In this document: positions 31,959 through 43,585 of the stretch, piece by piece | Numbering within the stretch: the stretch's first letter is position 1 | Layout of the letters: each line of letters opens with the position of its first letter | DNA from: Wenzhouxiangellaceae bacterium | Lineage (GTDB): Bacteria; Pseudomonadota; Gammaproteobacteria; Xanthomonadales; Wenzhouxiangellaceae | Length of the DNA stretch: 51,290 bases | NCBI GenBank assembly: GCA_028289455.1 | Contig: JANQPN010000029.1 | Span: 1-51,290, forward strand | Reading direction: 5' to 3' | Notes under the pieces: generated by a model | Databases searched by the model: none | What the model was told of the DNA's origin: nothing | The model's input: only the letters and a program-made list of their open reading frames with translations | Made by a program: the position numbers and the translations under genes

Positions 31959-33398
31959 TTAGAAGCTGGCTATACAGAGTGCAATCAATGCGTTGGCGAA
32001 AATACCCAGCAGCAGCTGTGCCACCCCATTGATGGTTAATACAAACCGGAAATCGGCCGGGGCAGTGACTTTTTCTTCACTTTCCGGCTCATCGAAGTAC
32101 ATCAACTTGACCACCCGCAGGTAATAGAACGCACCGATAACCGAAAACACCACTGCCAGCACCGCCAGCCACAACAAACCGGCATCCAGCGTTGCCTGAA
32201 TAACCAGCCATTTGGCAAAGAACCCGACGAAAACCGGGATACCCGCCATGGAAAACATCAGCATCAGCATAATGGCGGCCAGCAGCGGATTGCGCTGATT
32301 CAGACCTTTATAGTCGTCAAGGTTTTCTGCCTCAATGCCGGCACGCGATAACATGATCAGTACCGCAAAAGCGCCTGTGGACATAATGGCATAGGAAATT
32401 GCATAGAACATCGCAGCGCTGTAACCCTGTGCGGTTCCAGACAAAATACCAAGCAGCATAAAGCCCATATGCGAGATCGTTGAATAAGCCAGCATGCGCT
32501 TTAGATTGGTCTGTGCGATCGCCACCAGATTACCGATGATGATCGACAGCGCAGCCAGCACTGTCAGCATTCCCATCCACTGCCCCTGCAGCGGAATCAG
32601 GCCGTTATCCAGCAACCGGATTGCCATCGCAAATGCTGCCAGCTTGGGCACCGAGCCGATCAGCATGGTTACCGCTGCCGGCGCGCCATGGTACACATCG
32701 GGCACCCACATGTGGAACGGTACCGCGCCCAGTTTGAAAGCAATGCCGATGACCACAAAAACCAGACCGAAAATCAGGGTGATGTTACCGCTGGCCACTG
32801 CTGTGGTTTCAGCGATATTGGCTAAACTCAGGCTGCCGGTAACACCATAAATCATCGACAACCCGTAAAGCAGCAGGCCAGAAGCCAGTGAGCCCAGCAC
32901 AAAATACTTCATAGCGGCCTCTGAGCCGCGGCGGCTGTCCCGATCCAGTGCAACCAGCGCATATGAACTCAGTGAAATCAGCTCCAGCCCCAGATACACC
33001 GTTAACAGGCTGGCTGCCGAAATCAATACCATGGCACCCAGCAGCAGGAACAGGCTCAGTACGTAATATTCCCCACGGAACAGATTGAAGGTGCGCAGGT
33101 AATGCTTGGCGTAGATGAATACTGCCGCCAGCACGATAAAGCAGAACAGTTTCAATACATCGGCCATGCTGTCGCGCACGAATGTACCGTTAAATGCATA
33201 CTGCACACTGGCTGCATCGGCAACCTGCCAGCGCATCACCATGATGCCGGCAAACAACAGGGTCATCACCGAAAAGAAACTGATGATGCCCCGCCGGTTA
33301 TCCGGCAGATACAGATCGATCAGCATAATCAGGCAGGCCATGCCCAGAATGAATAATTCGGGCAGCGCTATAAATAAATCATTCGCAGTCATGATCAA
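31959..33398 (-). CDS. nuoN: NADH-quinone oxidoreductase subunit N
   Basis: A 479-residue antiporter-like subunit of complex I with about 14 membrane helices; one of the three proton-pumping channels. Conserved elements include LISLSSYALVALDRDS near residue 140, the LKRMLAYSTISHMGF segment near 310, and the broken-helix Lys/Glu residues. An in-frame Met at position 3 is an alternative start. Its ATG overlaps the nuoM stop (ATGA). It is the last gene of the nuo operon. Confidence 0.96.
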   Translation of the reverse strand: MIMTANDLFIALPELFILGMACLIMLIDLYLPDNRRGIISFFSVMTLLFAGIMVMRWQVADAASVQYAFNGTFVRDSMADVLKLFCFIVLAAVFIYAKHYLRTFNLFRGEYYVLSLFLLLGAMVLISAASLLTVYLGLELISLSSYALVALDRDSRRGSEAAMKYFVLGSLASGLLLYGLSMIYGVTGSLSLANIAETTAVASGNITLIFGLVFVVIGIAFKLGAVPFHMWVPDVYHGAPAAVTMLIGSVPKLAAFAMAIRLLDNGLIPLQGQWMGMLTVLAALSIIIGNLVAIAQTNLKRMLAYSTISHMGFMLLGILSGTAQGYSAAMFYAISYAIMSTGAFAVLIMLSRAGIEAENLDDYKGLNQRNPLLAAIMLMLMFSMAGIPVFVGFFAKWLVIQATLDAGLLWLAVLAVVFSVIGAFYYLRVVKLMYFDEPESEEKVTAPADFRFVLTINGVAQLLLGIFANALIALCIASF

Positions 33399-34924
33399 GG
33401 CACCTTGGTCTGCATTACATGGTTAAGCAGCTGTTCAACAGTTGGTTGCATCAGCTCGATCAACGGCGCCGGCCAGATACCGAACAACAGCACTGCGATT
33501 GCCAGCACCGATAAAATCATTCCTTCGCGTATGTTGATATCCTGCAACTCTGCGACTTCCTGGTTGGCCACGTCGCCGAAAATAACCCGCTTGACCAGAT
33601 ACAGGCTGTAGGCTGCGCCCAGAATCAAAGTCAAACCAGCCAGTGCTGCATACCAGAAGTTGGCGTGGAATGCCGACAGGATCACCATAAACTCACCGAC
33701 AAACCCGCTGGTACCCGGTAGACCGCTGTTGGCCATGAAAAACAACACCACAAAGGCGGCAAACCAGGGCATTTTATTGGCCACCCCTCCGTAAGCGGAG
33801 ATCTCGCGGGAATGCACCCGGTCATACAGTACGCCGACGCACAGGAACAACGCGCCGGAAATGAATCCATGCGAGATCATCTGGATCATACCGCCGCTGA
33901 TGCCCAGAGCAGCTCCCTGGGCAATCTGCTGATCTGCATCACTGCCGGCAGCGCGCATGATCGCGAAAATCACAAAGAAACCCAGTGTTGCAAAGCCCAT
34001 ATGTGCAATGGAGCTATAGGCAATCAGCTTCTTCATATCACTCTGTGCCAGTGCCACGAAGCCGATATACACCACTGCAATCAGCGAAAAAGCGATAATC
34101 AGCCAATCCAGGTGTGAACTGCCATCCGGGGTAATCGGCAGGCTGAACCGCAGGAATCCATAGCCACCGATCTTCAACATGATTGCCGCCAGAATAACCG
34201 AGCCACCGGTGGGCGCTTCAACATGCGCATCAGGTAACCAGGTATGCACCGGCCACATCGGCACCTTGACCGCAAATGCGGTAAAAAATGCCAGGAACAG
34301 CCATGTCTGAGCCGTCAGTGACAACGGCAGTACATGCCAGTCCAGAATCGCAAAACTGCCTGACTGCAGATACAGCCAGATCAATCCCACCAGCATGAAC
34401 ACCGAACCCAGGAAGGTGTACAGGAAAAACTTGATGGTGGCATATACACGCCGTTCACCACCCCATACCCCGATGACCAGAAACATCGGAATCAGCATGG
34501 CCTCGAAGAAGATATAAAACAGCATGCCGTCCAGTGCTGCAAACACACCGACCATCAGACCCTGCAGAATCAGGAAGGAGGCCATGTATTGATGCACCCG
34601 TTTGGTGATGGAGCGCCAGCCGGCGATCACCACGATTACACCAAAGAAATTGGTCAGCAGAATCAGCGGCATGGAAAAACCGTCCACACCCAGGTGATAA
34701 AAGATGCTGAAGGCCTCAATCCATGGCATTCTTTCGACAAACTGCATGTCTGCCGTGCCACCGTCAAAACCGGTATACAACGGCACGCTGCATGCCAGCG
34801 CAGCCAGCGTCACCAGCAATGCCAGTATCCGCGCAATCCCGGGGCGCTGCTCGCCTGCCGCCAGCACCGGCAAACTACCCAGAATGGGCAGCCAGATCAG
34901 AAGAGATAATAAGTGCACTGACAT
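33395..34924 (-). CDS. nuoM: NADH-quinone oxidoreductase subunit M
   Basis: This 509-residue antiporter-like subunit forms a proton channel in the membrane arm. Typical motifs are YHLGVDGFSMPLILLTNF near residue 75, FEAMLIPMFL near 140, and KKLIAYSSIAHMGFATLG near 300. The start follows nuoL after less than one codon and its stop overlaps nuoN. The length is normal for the family. Confidence 0.97.
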   Translation of the reverse strand: MSVHLLSLLIWLPILGSLPVLAAGEQRPGIARILALLVTLAALACSVPLYTGFDGGTADMQFVERMPWIEAFSIFYHLGVDGFSMPLILLTNFFGVIVVIAGWRSITKRVHQYMASFLILQGLMVGVFAALDGMLFYIFFEAMLIPMFLVIGVWGGERRVYATIKFFLYTFLGSVFMLVGLIWLYLQSGSFAILDWHVLPLSLTAQTWLFLAFFTAFAVKVPMWPVHTWLPDAHVEAPTGGSVILAAIMLKIGGYGFLRFSLPITPDGSSHLDWLIIAFSLIAVVYIGFVALAQSDMKKLIAYSSIAHMGFATLGFFVIFAIMRAAGSDADQQIAQGAALGISGGMIQMISHGFISGALFLCVGVLYDRVHSREISAYGGVANKMPWFAAFVVLFFMANSGLPGTSGFVGEFMVILSAFHANFWYAALAGLTLILGAAYSLYLVKRVIFGDVANQEVAELQDINIREGMILSVLAIAVLLFGIWPAPLIELMQPTVEQLLNHVMQTKVP

Positions 34925-36895
34925 CTAAATTCCCTGGTGAAAAATCACAAATGCAGCAATGATCACGATCAGCCCGATGATCATCACAAAGGCATAATGG
35001 AATAAATAACCCGACTGCAGGTGCCGGAAAAATCCAGCCAGCCGTCCGATGATTCCTGCCGAACCATTGACCAGCGCGCCATCGATCAGACCTGCATCGC
35101 CAAACCGCCACAGGCTTTTGCCCAGGCCCAGGCTGCCACGGGCAAACAGGAACTGATAAGCCTCGTCAAACCAGTATTTTTTATCCAGCACCCGCTGTAC
35201 CGGCGACAGAGTCTGCGAGAACCATACCGCCAGCTGTGGCTTCCAGTACCAGATCAGCACCGCAGCTGCACTGCCCAGTACTACCAGCCAGAACACCGGA
35301 GTGACAAAAGCATGCAGTGCCATGGCCATGGGTCCATGGAAGTGGTGGCCGATTTCAGCCAGCACATCGTTATTCGGGTTTACCTGGATGGCATCCTGGA
35401 AGAATCCGCCGAACAGCATGGGTTCAACCGTGAAATACCCGATCAGTACTGATGGCACCGCCAGCAGTATCAATGGTACCGTCACCACCAGTGGTGACTC
35501 ATGCAGATGCGAGCGTACCGACTCTTCCATACGTTCCTTACCATGGAAGGTCAAAAACAGCAGTCTCAGGCTGTACAAGGCGGTAACCACTACACCTATC
35601 AGCACGCACCAGTAGGCAAAACCGGCACCAGGCCGCTGCGCCAGATGCACCGCTTCGATAATCAGGTCTTTGGAATAGAATCCGGAAAACAATGGCACAC
35701 CCATCAATGCCAGCGAGCCAAGCCAGGCGGTAATGAAAGTGATTGGCATATATTTTCGCAATCCGCCCATTTCTCGCATATCCTGACGATGGTGCATAGC
35801 GATAATCACCGACCCGGCACCCAAAAACAGCAACGCTTTGAAAAATGCATGCGTCATCAGGTGGAAGATCGCTGCTGAATAGGCAGAAGCCCCCAGCGCT
35901 ACGGTCATGTAACCAAGCTGGGACAACGTGGAATAAGCCACTACCCGCTTGATGTCGTTTTGCACCAGACCGATCAGCCCCATAAACAAAGCGGTAATCG
36001 CACCGATCACCAGCACAAAACTCAGCGCCACTTCAGACAATTCAAATAACGGTGACATACGCGCCACCATAAAGATACCGGCAGTCACCATGGTCGCCGC
36101 ATGGATCAACGCTGAAATCGGTGTCGGGCCTTCCATCGAATCAGGCAGCCATACATGCAGCGGTGCCTGTGCCGACTTACCCATGGCGCCGATAAACAGG
36201 CAAATGCAGATAAAGGTCAGCAGTGCCCACTCAGTGCCGGGGAAAATACTGATCGTTTGGCCAACGGCTTCAGGTGCCCGTGCAAAGGTCTCGGCGTAAT
36301 CCAGGGTCCCGAAGGTCGCCACAATGGCCGCAATACCCAGCAGGAAACCGAAGTCGCCCACCCGGTTTACCAGGAAAGCTTTCAGGTTGGCGAAAATCGC
36401 GGATTCCTTTTTAAACCAGAATCCAATCAGCAGATACGACACTAGACCAACCGCTTCCCAGCCGAAAAACAGCTGCAGGAAATTGTTGGACATGACCAGC
36501 ATCAGCATCGAGAAGGTAAATAATGCGATATAACTGAAGAAACGCTGGTACCCGGGGTCATCGCGCATATACCCGATGGTGTAGATATGTACCATCAGCG
36601 ATACAAAGGTGACCACTACCATCATGACCACCGTCAGGCTGTCTATCAGAAAACCGATTTCAAACCGGATGCCGTCAGTCAGTGCCCAGGTGTAGATCGA
36701 TGTATTGATAGCTGCCATGCCATCCAGGGCAATCAGCTTGAATACGTAAAACGATAAGCCGCAGGATGCCGCAACGCCCAGAATGGTTACCCAGTGTGCA
36801 CCCGCCCGGCCAACTTGGTTACGCAGCAGGCCGGCAATGATGGAGCCGGCCAGAGGCAGCAGAGGAATCAGTAATAATATGGTTTTGATATCCAT
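34925..36895 (-). CDS. nuoL: NADH-quinone oxidoreductase subunit L
   Basis: This 656-residue distal proton-channel subunit has about 16 membrane helices; the C-terminal part carries the long lateral helix that spans the membrane arm. Motifs include FGWEAVGLVSYLLIGFW near residue 140, HAATMVTAGIFMVAR near 265, and KRVVAYSTLSQLGYMTVALG near 325. It begins 4 nt after nuoK. The length agrees with the family (about 610-690). Confidence 0.97.
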   Translation of the reverse strand: MDIKTILLLIPLLPLAGSIIAGLLRNQVGRAGAHWVTILGVAASCGLSFYVFKLIALDGMAAINTSIYTWALTDGIRFEIGFLIDSLTVVMMVVVTFVSLMVHIYTIGYMRDDPGYQRFFSYIALFTFSMLMLVMSNNFLQLFFGWEAVGLVSYLLIGFWFKKESAIFANLKAFLVNRVGDFGFLLGIAAIVATFGTLDYAETFARAPEAVGQTISIFPGTEWALLTFICICLFIGAMGKSAQAPLHVWLPDSMEGPTPISALIHAATMVTAGIFMVARMSPLFELSEVALSFVLVIGAITALFMGLIGLVQNDIKRVVAYSTLSQLGYMTVALGASAYSAAIFHLMTHAFFKALLFLGAGSVIIAMHHRQDMREMGGLRKYMPITFITAWLGSLALMGVPLFSGFYSKDLIIEAVHLAQRPGAGFAYWCVLIGVVVTALYSLRLLFLTFHGKERMEESVRSHLHESPLVVTVPLILLAVPSVLIGYFTVEPMLFGGFFQDAIQVNPNNDVLAEIGHHFHGPMAMALHAFVTPVFWLVVLGSAAAVLIWYWKPQLAVWFSQTLSPVQRVLDKKYWFDEAYQFLFARGSLGLGKSLWRFGDAGLIDGALVNGSAGIIGRLAGFFRHLQSGYLFHYAFVMIIGLIVIIAAFVIFHQGI

Positions 36896-36899
36896 GCGG

Positions 36900-37223
36900 C
36901 TATCCTTTCAAGTCATCCAGCTCGGCAACATTGATGGTGTTGCGGTTGCGGAACAACACCACCAGAATGGCCAGCCCGATGGCTGCTTCAGCGGCTGCTA
37001 CCGTTAATATGAAAAACACGAACACCTGCCCGTCGGCATTGCCGTGAAAGCGGGAAAACGCCACAAAGTTCATGTTCACCGCCAACAGCATTAATTCGAT
37101 CGCCATCAGCAGAATGATCACATTCTTCCGATTGAGGAAAATGCCGGCCACACTCAGACTGAACAAAATAGCGCCCAGCGTGAGAAAATGCGCCAGCGTC
37201 AGTTCGGTGAAATAAGCACTCAT
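36900..37223 (-). CDS. nuoK: NADH-quinone oxidoreductase subunit K
   Basis: A 107-residue protein with three membrane helices (MrpC-like). The conserved buried Glu of helix 2 is in [13 protein letters not shown], and the second is in [11 protein letters not shown]. It joins NuoJ and NuoA in the E-channel region of complex I. Its start overlaps the nuoJ stop by 4 nt. Confidence 0.96.
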   Translation of the reverse strand: MSAYFTELTLAHFLTLGAILFSLSVAGIFLNRKNVIILLMAIELMLLAVNMNFVAFSRFHGNADGQVFVFFILTVAAAEAAIGLAILVVLFRNRNTINVAELDDLKG

Positions 37224-37834
37224 GCGTCACTCTCCTTCTGGTCGACTGCCGGCATTGAAATGACCCTTACCCGGTCATCCTTCTTGACCTGTACCTGCCG
37301 TGCCGGGTCCTGATAACGCCCGCCTTCACGACGCCCGCGATGGGTCAGAGCAATGGCTGCCACAATCGCCACCAGCAGGATCACGGCGGCAATTTCAAAG
37401 GGGTACAGATATTGGGTATACAGCCGCTCACCCAGGTAGGCGGTGTTGCTGAAACCATCAGGATTGCCTTCATCCAGAACCAGATTCTGAGCACCCTTGG
37501 TCCAGATAATCAACAGTAACTCGCCGGCCATTACCAGCGCCACCAGAATACCCACCGGCAGATAACGTGCGAAACCTTCACGCAGACGGTCCAGATTAAT
37601 GTCCAGCATCATCACGACGAACAGGAACAGCACCATCACCGCACCGACATAGACCAGTACCAGCGTAATCGCTAGAAACTCAACTTCCAGCAGCATCCAG
37701 ATTCCAGCACTGGTAAAAAACGCCAGCACCAGGAACAACGCTGCATATACCGGGTTGCGTACGGTAATCACCGCTAATGCCGATAAGGTCAGCAGCGTAC
37801 CAAACAGGTAAAAAACTAAAACTTGAATACTCAT
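37220..37834 (-). CDS. nuoJ: NADH-quinone oxidoreductase subunit J
   Basis: A 204-residue membrane subunit with five helices, including the [24 protein letters not shown] and [20 protein letters not shown] segments that form the pi-bulge helix and E-channel region. The C-terminal tail after residue 165 is polar and charged ([20 protein letters not shown]). It lies 11 nt after nuoI and overlaps nuoK. Confidence 0.95.
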   Translation of the reverse strand: MSIQVLVFYLFGTLLTLSALAVITVRNPVYAALFLVLAFFTSAGIWMLLEVEFLAITLVLVYVGAVMVLFLFVVMMLDINLDRLREGFARYLPVGILVALVMAGELLLIIWTKGAQNLVLDEGNPDGFSNTAYLGERLYTQYLYPFEIAAVILLVAIVAAIALTHRGRREGGRYQDPARQVQVKKDDRVRVISMPAVDQKESDA

Positions 37835-37845
37835 GTTTATTGACC

Positions 37846-38334
37846 TTATCTGTAGGCTGCGTCCTGGCGGCGGGCGGCAGCAATCTGCGGCTCCAACCGG
37901 TCGCCGATAGCCAGCAACTGTGTCTTGGTCATAATGCTCTCTTCACGATTTTCGAAGTGATATTCAGAAAAATCCGTTTCAACAATGGAGTCCACCGGGC
38001 AGGATTCCTCACAAAACCCACAGTAAATACACTTGAACAGGTCTATGTCATAACGGGTTGTCCGACGGGTTCCGTCTTCACGCTGGGTCGAATCGATGGT
38101 AATGGCCAGCGCCGGGCAGACCGCTTCACACAGCTTGCAGGCAATACAGCGTTCTTCACCGTTGGGGTACCGGCGCAGCGCGTGCAAGCCCCTGAAGCGG
38201 TTGGATTTGGGCGTTTTTTCTTCCGGGTAACGCAGAGTGTACTTGGGCTTCAGAAAATACTTCCAGGTAACCCTGAGACCACCGAATAATTCTGCCAGTA
38301 ATAAAGAACGGAAGTAATTGGTAATGACCTGCAT
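37846..38334 (-). CDS. nuoI: NADH-quinone oxidoreductase subunit I
   Basis: A 162-residue ferredoxin-like subunit holding clusters N6a and N6b. The two cysteine sets are [12 protein letters not shown] (near residue 60) and [12 protein letters not shown] (near 100). I chose the ATG at 38334 because GGGAG stands 7 nt upstream and the product then starts [11 protein letters not shown]; the longer open frame would overlap nuoH by 50 nt. It sits 1 nt after the nuoH stop. Confidence 0.96.
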   Translation of the reverse strand: MQVITNYFRSLLLAELFGGLRVTWKYFLKPKYTLRYPEEKTPKSNRFRGLHALRRYPNGEERCIACKLCEAVCPALAITIDSTQREDGTRRTTRYDIDLFKCIYCGFCEESCPVDSIVETDFSEYHFENREESIMTKTQLLAIGDRLEPQIAAARRQDAAYR

Positions 38335-38335
38335 A

Positions 38336-39364
38336 TCAAACTCCCTGCTCAACCCAGCCGAGCAGCACAAATACTGCAGCTGCAATCAGCCAGACGATGG
38401 TTATCGGGATAAACACTTTCCAACCCAGCCGCATGATCTGGTCGTAGCGATAGCGTGGGAATGTTGCCCGGAACCACAAAAAGAAAAACATAAAGAAGAA
38501 CATCTTGCCCAGGAACCACAGCAGGTGCGGTTGGGCGATAAAGGTATTCTCCAGCAACGGAACGTTCTCAAACGGCGACAGCCAGCCGCCGGCAAACATC
38601 AGCGCCGTCAACGCGGAAATCAGAATCATGTTGGCATATTCAGCCAGGAAAAATACCGCGAATGCGGCACCGGCATATTCAACATGAAAACCGGCGACAA
38701 TTTCCGATTCGCCTTCAGCTACGTCAAACGGCGCCCGGTTGGTCTCGGCTACGCCGGAAATAAAGTACACCAGAAACAGCGGCAGCAACGGCAGCCAGAA
38801 CCAGTCAAATATACCGCCCTGCTGTGCCAGCACTATTTCACGCAAATTCAGACTGCCGGCAACAATGATGACGCCGACCAGCGCAAAACCCATGGCAATT
38901 TCATACGAGACGATCTGTGCCGCAGAACGCAAGGCACCGATAAAGGCATACTTGGAATTGGATGCCCAGCCGGCGACAATCACCCCGTATACACCCATCG
39001 AGGTCAGCGCCAGCACATACAGCAGGCTGGCATCAATGTCAGCCAGCACCAGCCAATCGTCAAACGGCACTACTGCCCAGGCAGCAAAGGCCGGCGCAAG
39101 TGATAACACCGGTGCCAGGTAAAACAGAAATTTATTGGCACTGGAAGGCAATACAATTTCTTTGAACAGCAGCTTGAACACATCGGCAAATGGCTGCAGC
39201 AACCCCCACGGGCCAACCCGGTTGGGCCCCATGCGTGCCTGCATGTAGCCAATCACCTTGCGCTCTGCATAAGTGTAATAAGCCACCGTCAAAATCAGCG
39301 GTACCACAATCAGCAAAATCTTGCCGACTGTCAGTAACAGCGTCATAACTGATTGCATATCCAT
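38336..39364 (-). CDS. nuoH: NADH-quinone oxidoreductase subunit H
   Basis: A 342-residue membrane subunit joining the peripheral and membrane arms and lining the quinone chamber. The family motifs are clear: [20 protein letters not shown] near residue 42, [11 protein letters not shown] near 155, and [20 protein letters not shown] near 205, with the acidic loop that couples quinone chemistry to pumping. It overlaps the last base of nuoG. Confidence 0.97.
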   Translation of the reverse strand: MDMQSVMTLLLTVGKILLIVVPLILTVAYYTYAERKVIGYMQARMGPNRVGPWGLLQPFADVFKLLFKEIVLPSSANKFLFYLAPVLSLAPAFAAWAVVPFDDWLVLADIDASLLYVLALTSMGVYGVIVAGWASNSKYAFIGALRSAAQIVSYEIAMGFALVGVIIVAGSLNLREIVLAQQGGIFDWFWLPLLPLFLVYFISGVAETNRAPFDVAEGESEIVAGFHVEYAGAAFAVFFLAEYANMILISALTALMFAGGWLSPFENVPLLENTFIAQPHLLWFLGKMFFFMFFFLWFRATFPRYRYDQIMRLGWKVFIPITIVWLIAAAVFVLLGWVEQGV

Positions 39365-41733
39365 TATTCTGCCGCCTCTGCTGATTGTGGTTTGACCGGA
39401 GTAATGGCAGCACCCAACCGGGCGCTGGCAGCTGTTGCCGATGGCAACAACACCGTGGATGGAGCAATGCGCTCATCCAGTGCAACAGTCACGGTTGCAT
39501 CGAATTCCTGATCGAGGGTTATCTGATCACCGTCGGCCACCTTTAATTTCCTGGCAGTTGCCGGGTGCATTACCGCCTGTTCCAGACGTTGTGCATGATT
39601 GGTCTGCTGCAGCGGTGCGCTGTGTCGGCAAACAGCATCAACGCTGTACATCGGAACCGGGCCCAAACGGTATACACCTCTACCGGCGGCACCGGTTGAC
39701 CGCCATGTCGGCATTTGTCCAACATCCAGGGAAACCTGCTCAAGTGCTGCATCCATACTTTGCTGCAGCTGATCGGCAGACTGCCAGTCGCAGTCTTCCA
39801 GCTTCAGCTGTTCGCTTATGACCCGGATAATTTTCCAGCCGGCACGCGCCTGCCCGGACGGTTTACCAGCCGCGGCAAAACGCTGCTGCTGTCCTTCCAG
39901 GTTATACAACGTACCACCGGTTTCCGTTACCGCTGCCAAAGGCAGGATCACATCAGCCAGTTCACGCAGACTGTCGCTGACATAACTGCTGATGGCGATT
40001 ACCTGATCTGCCTTGCGACAGGCATTTTGCAAAGCATCAGGGTTGGCGGCGTCCAGTGCCGGGTCGACATCATGCAGTATCACTACCCGCCGATACCGGG
40101 CCGCCAGACTGTCAGTCAATAAACTGCCGTCAGCTGGAACCGCAGATGCCAGCTGCGCGCCATAACCATTGGCCGCATAATCCAGCTCAATACTTTCCGC
40201 CTGACAAACTTCAGCCAGATGACGCAGCAGCTTCCGCAGCATACCGGCCTTGGGATGCATGGCTGCCTGAGCGCCAAACAGTACAACCGAGCGTTCTGCA
40301 TCACACAGGCTTTGAGCAATCTGGTGGTGCTGATCGGTGCAGTCCTGCTTTTGCACCCACTTGCTCAGGCTGTCATCAACCAGATTGTGACCGGTAATTT
40401 CACAGGCAGCCTGTAGGATTCCGCCCGCTTCAACCAGCCATTGCTGTGGACCTGCCAGCAGATCGGTGACTGTATCGAAATGCCAGTCATAATCGACTGC
40501 ATTCAGGGTGTGGACCTGCGTACCCTGCTGCCGCCAGGCCTGCCGTATGCGCTGCGCCAGCAACGGCTGCTCATGCCGCAGGTTACTTCCAACCAGCAGT
40601 ATCGCGCCGGTTGTATCCAAACTGGCCAGCGGCATGCTGCTATGGGCAAATCCATTATCGTCAGCATCCAGCGAACGCAAACGATAGTCGACATCGGCGC
40701 CACCCAGCGCCTGGGCAAACCTTGTCAGTGCAAAATAATCTTCAGTAACGGCCTGCGGTGATGCCAACACGGCAATCTGATCAGCACCATGATGTTCACG
40801 GCAATCGCCGATAATGCCGGCGGCGCTGTTCAATGCTGTTTCCCAATCAACCTGCTCCCAACTGTCACCGCGCTTGATTTCCGGATTACCGGCACGATCA
40901 TCATGGGCCAGTCCAAAATGACTGTAGCGGTCTCTGTCGGAAAGCCAGCTTTCATTGACTGCTTCATTATCACGCGGTACTGCACGCATGATCTGACCGC
41001 GGCGCACGTGATACCACATGTTACTGCCCAGACTGTCATGTGCCGCCACCGACGGTCGAGCCGTCAGTTCCCAGGCACGTGCTGAAAAGCGGAACGGCTT
41101 GTTGGTCAGAGCACCGACCGGGCACAAATCAATAATATTGCCGGACAATTCAGAATCGACACTCCGGGCGACGAAAGTGCTGATTTCGGTATTCTCGCCA
41201 CGGCCGATTCCACCCAATTCATTGGTGCCGGCAATTTCGTCCAGAAACCTGACGCAGCGGGTGCAATGAATGCAGCGGGTCATATCGGTGGCTACCAGCG
41301 AGCCGAGGTTCTTGTCTTTCACCGAGCGCTTGCGTTCAGTAAACCTGGATACCGAACGACCGTAACCCATGGCCAGATCCTGCAGTTCACACTCTCCGCC
41401 CTGGTCGCAGATCGGGCAATCCAATGGATGGTTGATCAGCAGAAACTCCATCACGCCCTGCTGCGCATCGCGCGCCCGGCGTGACTCGGTATACACCTTC
41501 ATTCCGTCCATAACCGGCGTGGCGCAGGCCGGCAACGGTTTCGGTGCTTTTTCCACATCCACCAGACACATGCGGCAATTGGCCGCAATGGAAAGTTTTT
41601 TGTGGTAACAGAATCGTGGAATATCGATACCGGCCTTATCGGTGGCTTCGATAATCATCGAGCCTTTCGGCACTTCCATCGTCTGACCATCAACCTCAAT
41701 GGTCACCATATCGGGTTTCACCTGTGCGTTCAT
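39364..41733 (-). CDS. nuoG: NADH-quinone oxidoreductase subunit G
   Basis: A 789-residue peripheral subunit related to molybdopterin oxidoreductases. N-terminal ligands are all present: C42, C53, C56 and C70 for [2Fe-2S] N1b; H102, C106, C109 and C115 for N5; C154, C157, C160 and C204 for N4. The extra four-Cys set that binds N7 in E. coli is absent: the region after residue 225 reads [10 protein letters not shown]. The C-terminal part is the degenerate molybdopterin fold. It overlaps nuoF by 4 nt. Confidence 0.96.
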   Translation of the reverse strand: MNAQVKPDMVTIEVDGQTMEVPKGSMIIEATDKAGIDIPRFCYHKKLSIAANCRMCLVDVEKAPKPLPACATPVMDGMKVYTESRRARDAQQGVMEFLLINHPLDCPICDQGGECELQDLAMGYGRSVSRFTERKRSVKDKNLGSLVATDMTRCIHCTRCVRFLDEIAGTNELGGIGRGENTEISTFVARSVDSELSGNIIDLCPVGALTNKPFRFSARAWELTARPSVAAHDSLGSNMWYHVRRGQIMRAVPRDNEAVNESWLSDRDRYSHFGLAHDDRAGNPEIKRGDSWEQVDWETALNSAAGIIGDCREHHGADQIAVLASPQAVTEDYFALTRFAQALGGADVDYRLRSLDADDNGFAHSSMPLASLDTTGAILLVGSNLRHEQPLLAQRIRQAWRQQGTQVHTLNAVDYDWHFDTVTDLLAGPQQWLVEAGGILQAACEITGHNLVDDSLSKWVQKQDCTDQHHQIAQSLCDAERSVVLFGAQAAMHPKAGMLRKLLRHLAEVCQAESIELDYAANGYGAQLASAVPADGSLLTDSLAARYRRVVILHDVDPALDAANPDALQNACRKADQVIAISSYVSDSLRELADVILPLAAVTETGGTLYNLEGQQQRFAAAGKPSGQARAGWKIIRVISEQLKLEDCDWQSADQLQQSMDAALEQVSLDVGQMPTWRSTGAAGRGVYRLGPVPMYSVDAVCRHSAPLQQTNHAQRLEQAVMHPATARKLKVADGDQITLDQEFDATVTVALDERIAPSTVLLPSATAASARLGAAITPVKPQSAEAAE

Positions 41734-43040
41734 GCCGCAGCCTCCACCTGCTCATCCACCATCGAGCGTTTGTTTTTCACGAAATATTCAAACTCATGCC
41801 AGTAATGCCGCAGCATGCCCTGTACCGGCCAGGCAGCAGCTTCACCGAAGGCGCAAATCGTATGGCCCTCAATCTGTCCGGCTGCAGAGCGCAGCAGTTC
41901 GAGATCATTTTGAGTGGCATCGCCTGCCAGAATCCGTTTCAGGACCCGGTGCATCCAACCGGTGCCTTCACGGCACGGGGTGCACTGCCCACAGCTTTCC
42001 GCCTTATAGAACTGAGAAATCCGGGTACACATATTGACCATGCAGGTGGTTTCATCCATCACCACGACTGCGCCTGAGCCAAGTCCGGAACCGGCCTTCG
42101 ACAAGCTGTCGAAGTCCATATCAATTTCCATCATCACCTCAGCGGGCAACACCGGCATTGACGAACCACCGGGAATCACCGCTTTCAGTTTACGTCCTTT
42201 CCAGACACCTCCAGCCATTTCCAGCAATTCACTGAAAGGCGTACCCAGCGGCACTTCATAATTGCCGGGTTTTTCCACATGACCGGATACCGAGAAAATT
42301 TTCGGCCCGCCGTTGTTCGGCCGGCCGATATTCAAAAACCAGTCTGCGCCCTTGCGCATAATCGCCGGCACGCTGGCCAGTGTTTCGGTGTTGTTGATGG
42401 TTGTCGGTTTACCGTAAATCCCGAAGTTGGCCGGAAACGGGGGTTTAAAGCGCGGCTGGCCTTTTTTGCCTTCCAGTGACTCCATCAATGCGGTTTCTTC
42501 GCCGCAGATATAGGCACCGGCTCCAAGTACGCCGTAAATATCCATGTCGATGCCGGAACCCAGTACGTTCTCACCCAGCAGCCCCGCTTCATAGGCTTCT
42601 TTCAAAGCAGCCTCAAAACGCTCAAACGGCTCGTGATGGAACTCGCCGCGCAGATAGTTATAGCCAACACTGGCGCCCATTGAATAAGCGGCGATCGCCA
42701 TACCTTCGATCAGCGCATGCGGGTTATAACGCAGAATATCCCGGTCATGGCAGGTGCCCGGTTCTGATTCATCAGAATTGCACAGCAGGTATTTTTGCCC
42801 GGGTGCGGAACGCGGCATAAAACTCCACTTCAGCCCGGTTGGGAAGCCGGCCCCGCCGCGACCACGTAAAGCCGAGGCTTTAACCTGCTCGATAATATCT
42901 TCCTGAGGTGTTTTTTCCGCCAGCACTTTTTTCCATGCCTGATAGCCGTCACGCTGCAGATATGCACCCAGCGTCCACGGGGCTGCATCATCACCCAGCT
43001 CAAAATCGAAACAGACATTGTGTTCTGCTGCCATAGCCAT
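41730..43040 (-). CDS. nuoF: NADH-quinone oxidoreductase subunit F
   Basis: This 436-residue subunit is the NADH-dehydrogenase entry point. The glycine-rich NADH/FMN segment is [15 protein letters not shown] (near residue 57), the second FMN loop is [19 protein letters not shown], and the [4Fe-4S] N3 ligands are in [11 protein letters not shown] plus the Cys in HTICAFGEA. It is 1 nt overlapped with nuoE and 4 nt with nuoG. Confidence 0.97.
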   Translation of the reverse strand: MAMAAEHNVCFDFELGDDAAPWTLGAYLQRDGYQAWKKVLAEKTPQEDIIEQVKASALRGRGGAGFPTGLKWSFMPRSAPGQKYLLCNSDESEPGTCHDRDILRYNPHALIEGMAIAAYSMGASVGYNYLRGEFHHEPFERFEAALKEAYEAGLLGENVLGSGIDMDIYGVLGAGAYICGEETALMESLEGKKGQPRFKPPFPANFGIYGKPTTINNTETLASVPAIMRKGADWFLNIGRPNNGGPKIFSVSGHVEKPGNYEVPLGTPFSELLEMAGGVWKGRKLKAVIPGGSSMPVLPAEVMMEIDMDFDSLSKAGSGLGSGAVVVMDETTCMVNMCTRISQFYKAESCGQCTPCREGTGWMHRVLKRILAGDATQNDLELLRSAAGQIEGHTICAFGEAAAWPVQGMLRHYWHEFEYFVKNKRSMVDEQVEAAA

Positions 43041-43585
43041 TATTCCAACCCCGCCAGTATCTGATCAATTTTTTCCGGTGTCAGGTTTTCATGGTAATGG
43101 CCGTCCACCACCATCATCGGTGCGCCTACGCAGGCCGCCAGACATTCTTCTTCCACTTTCAGGGTAACCCGGCCGTCAGGGGTAGTTTCACCCAGCTTGA
43201 TACCCAGCTTATCCTCAACATATTTGAGTGTTTCATTGGCACCGCGCAGCATGCAGGAAATATTGGTGCACACAGAAATCTTGTGCTTACCTGTCTGCTT
43301 CAAATCAAACATCGAATAAAAGCTGGCAACCTCATATATCCAGGCTGCCGGCATCTTCAGGTAATCAGCCACACCATTCAGCACTTCTTCATTCAACCAG
43401 CCGCCGTTCTGGTCCTGAGCAGCTGCCACTGCCTGGATAATCGCCGAACGACGGCCCTGCGGATTATCCGGAAACTTGGTCAGCCAATGATCGATGCTGG
43501 CTTTGGTCTGCTTGCTAAGCACAGCAGCAGCGCCGACAGTTTGCGGCGACATCTTCGGCGTTACATTCATAGGGGAGTCGCTCAT
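43040..43585 (-). CDS. nuoE: NADH-quinone oxidoreductase subunit E
   Basis: A 181-residue thioredoxin-like subunit with the [2Fe-2S] cluster N1a. Ligands are the Cys residues in [11 protein letters not shown] and [11 protein letters not shown]. It forms the NADH-oxidising tip together with NuoF. The start overlaps the nuoD stop (ATGA). Confidence 0.96.
   Translation of the reverse strand: MSDSPMNVTPKMSPQTVGAAAVLSKQTKASIDHWLTKFPDNPQGRRSAIIQAVAAAQDQNGGWLNEEVLNGVADYLKMPAAWIYEVASFYSMFDLKQTGKHKISVCTNISCMLRGANETLKYVEDKLGIKLGETTPDGRVTLKVEEECLAACVGAPMMVVDGHYHENLTPEKIDQILAGLE

Noticed and set aside
35021..36533. Several long open frames antisense to nuoL
   Set aside because: They have Gln/His/Arg-rich composition typical of antisense shadows, lack ribosome-binding sites and overlap a certain gene throughout.
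38335..38385. Longer start of nuoI
   Set aside because: It would overlap nuoH by 50 nt and has no better ribosome-binding site; the inner ATG matches known NuoI N-termini.
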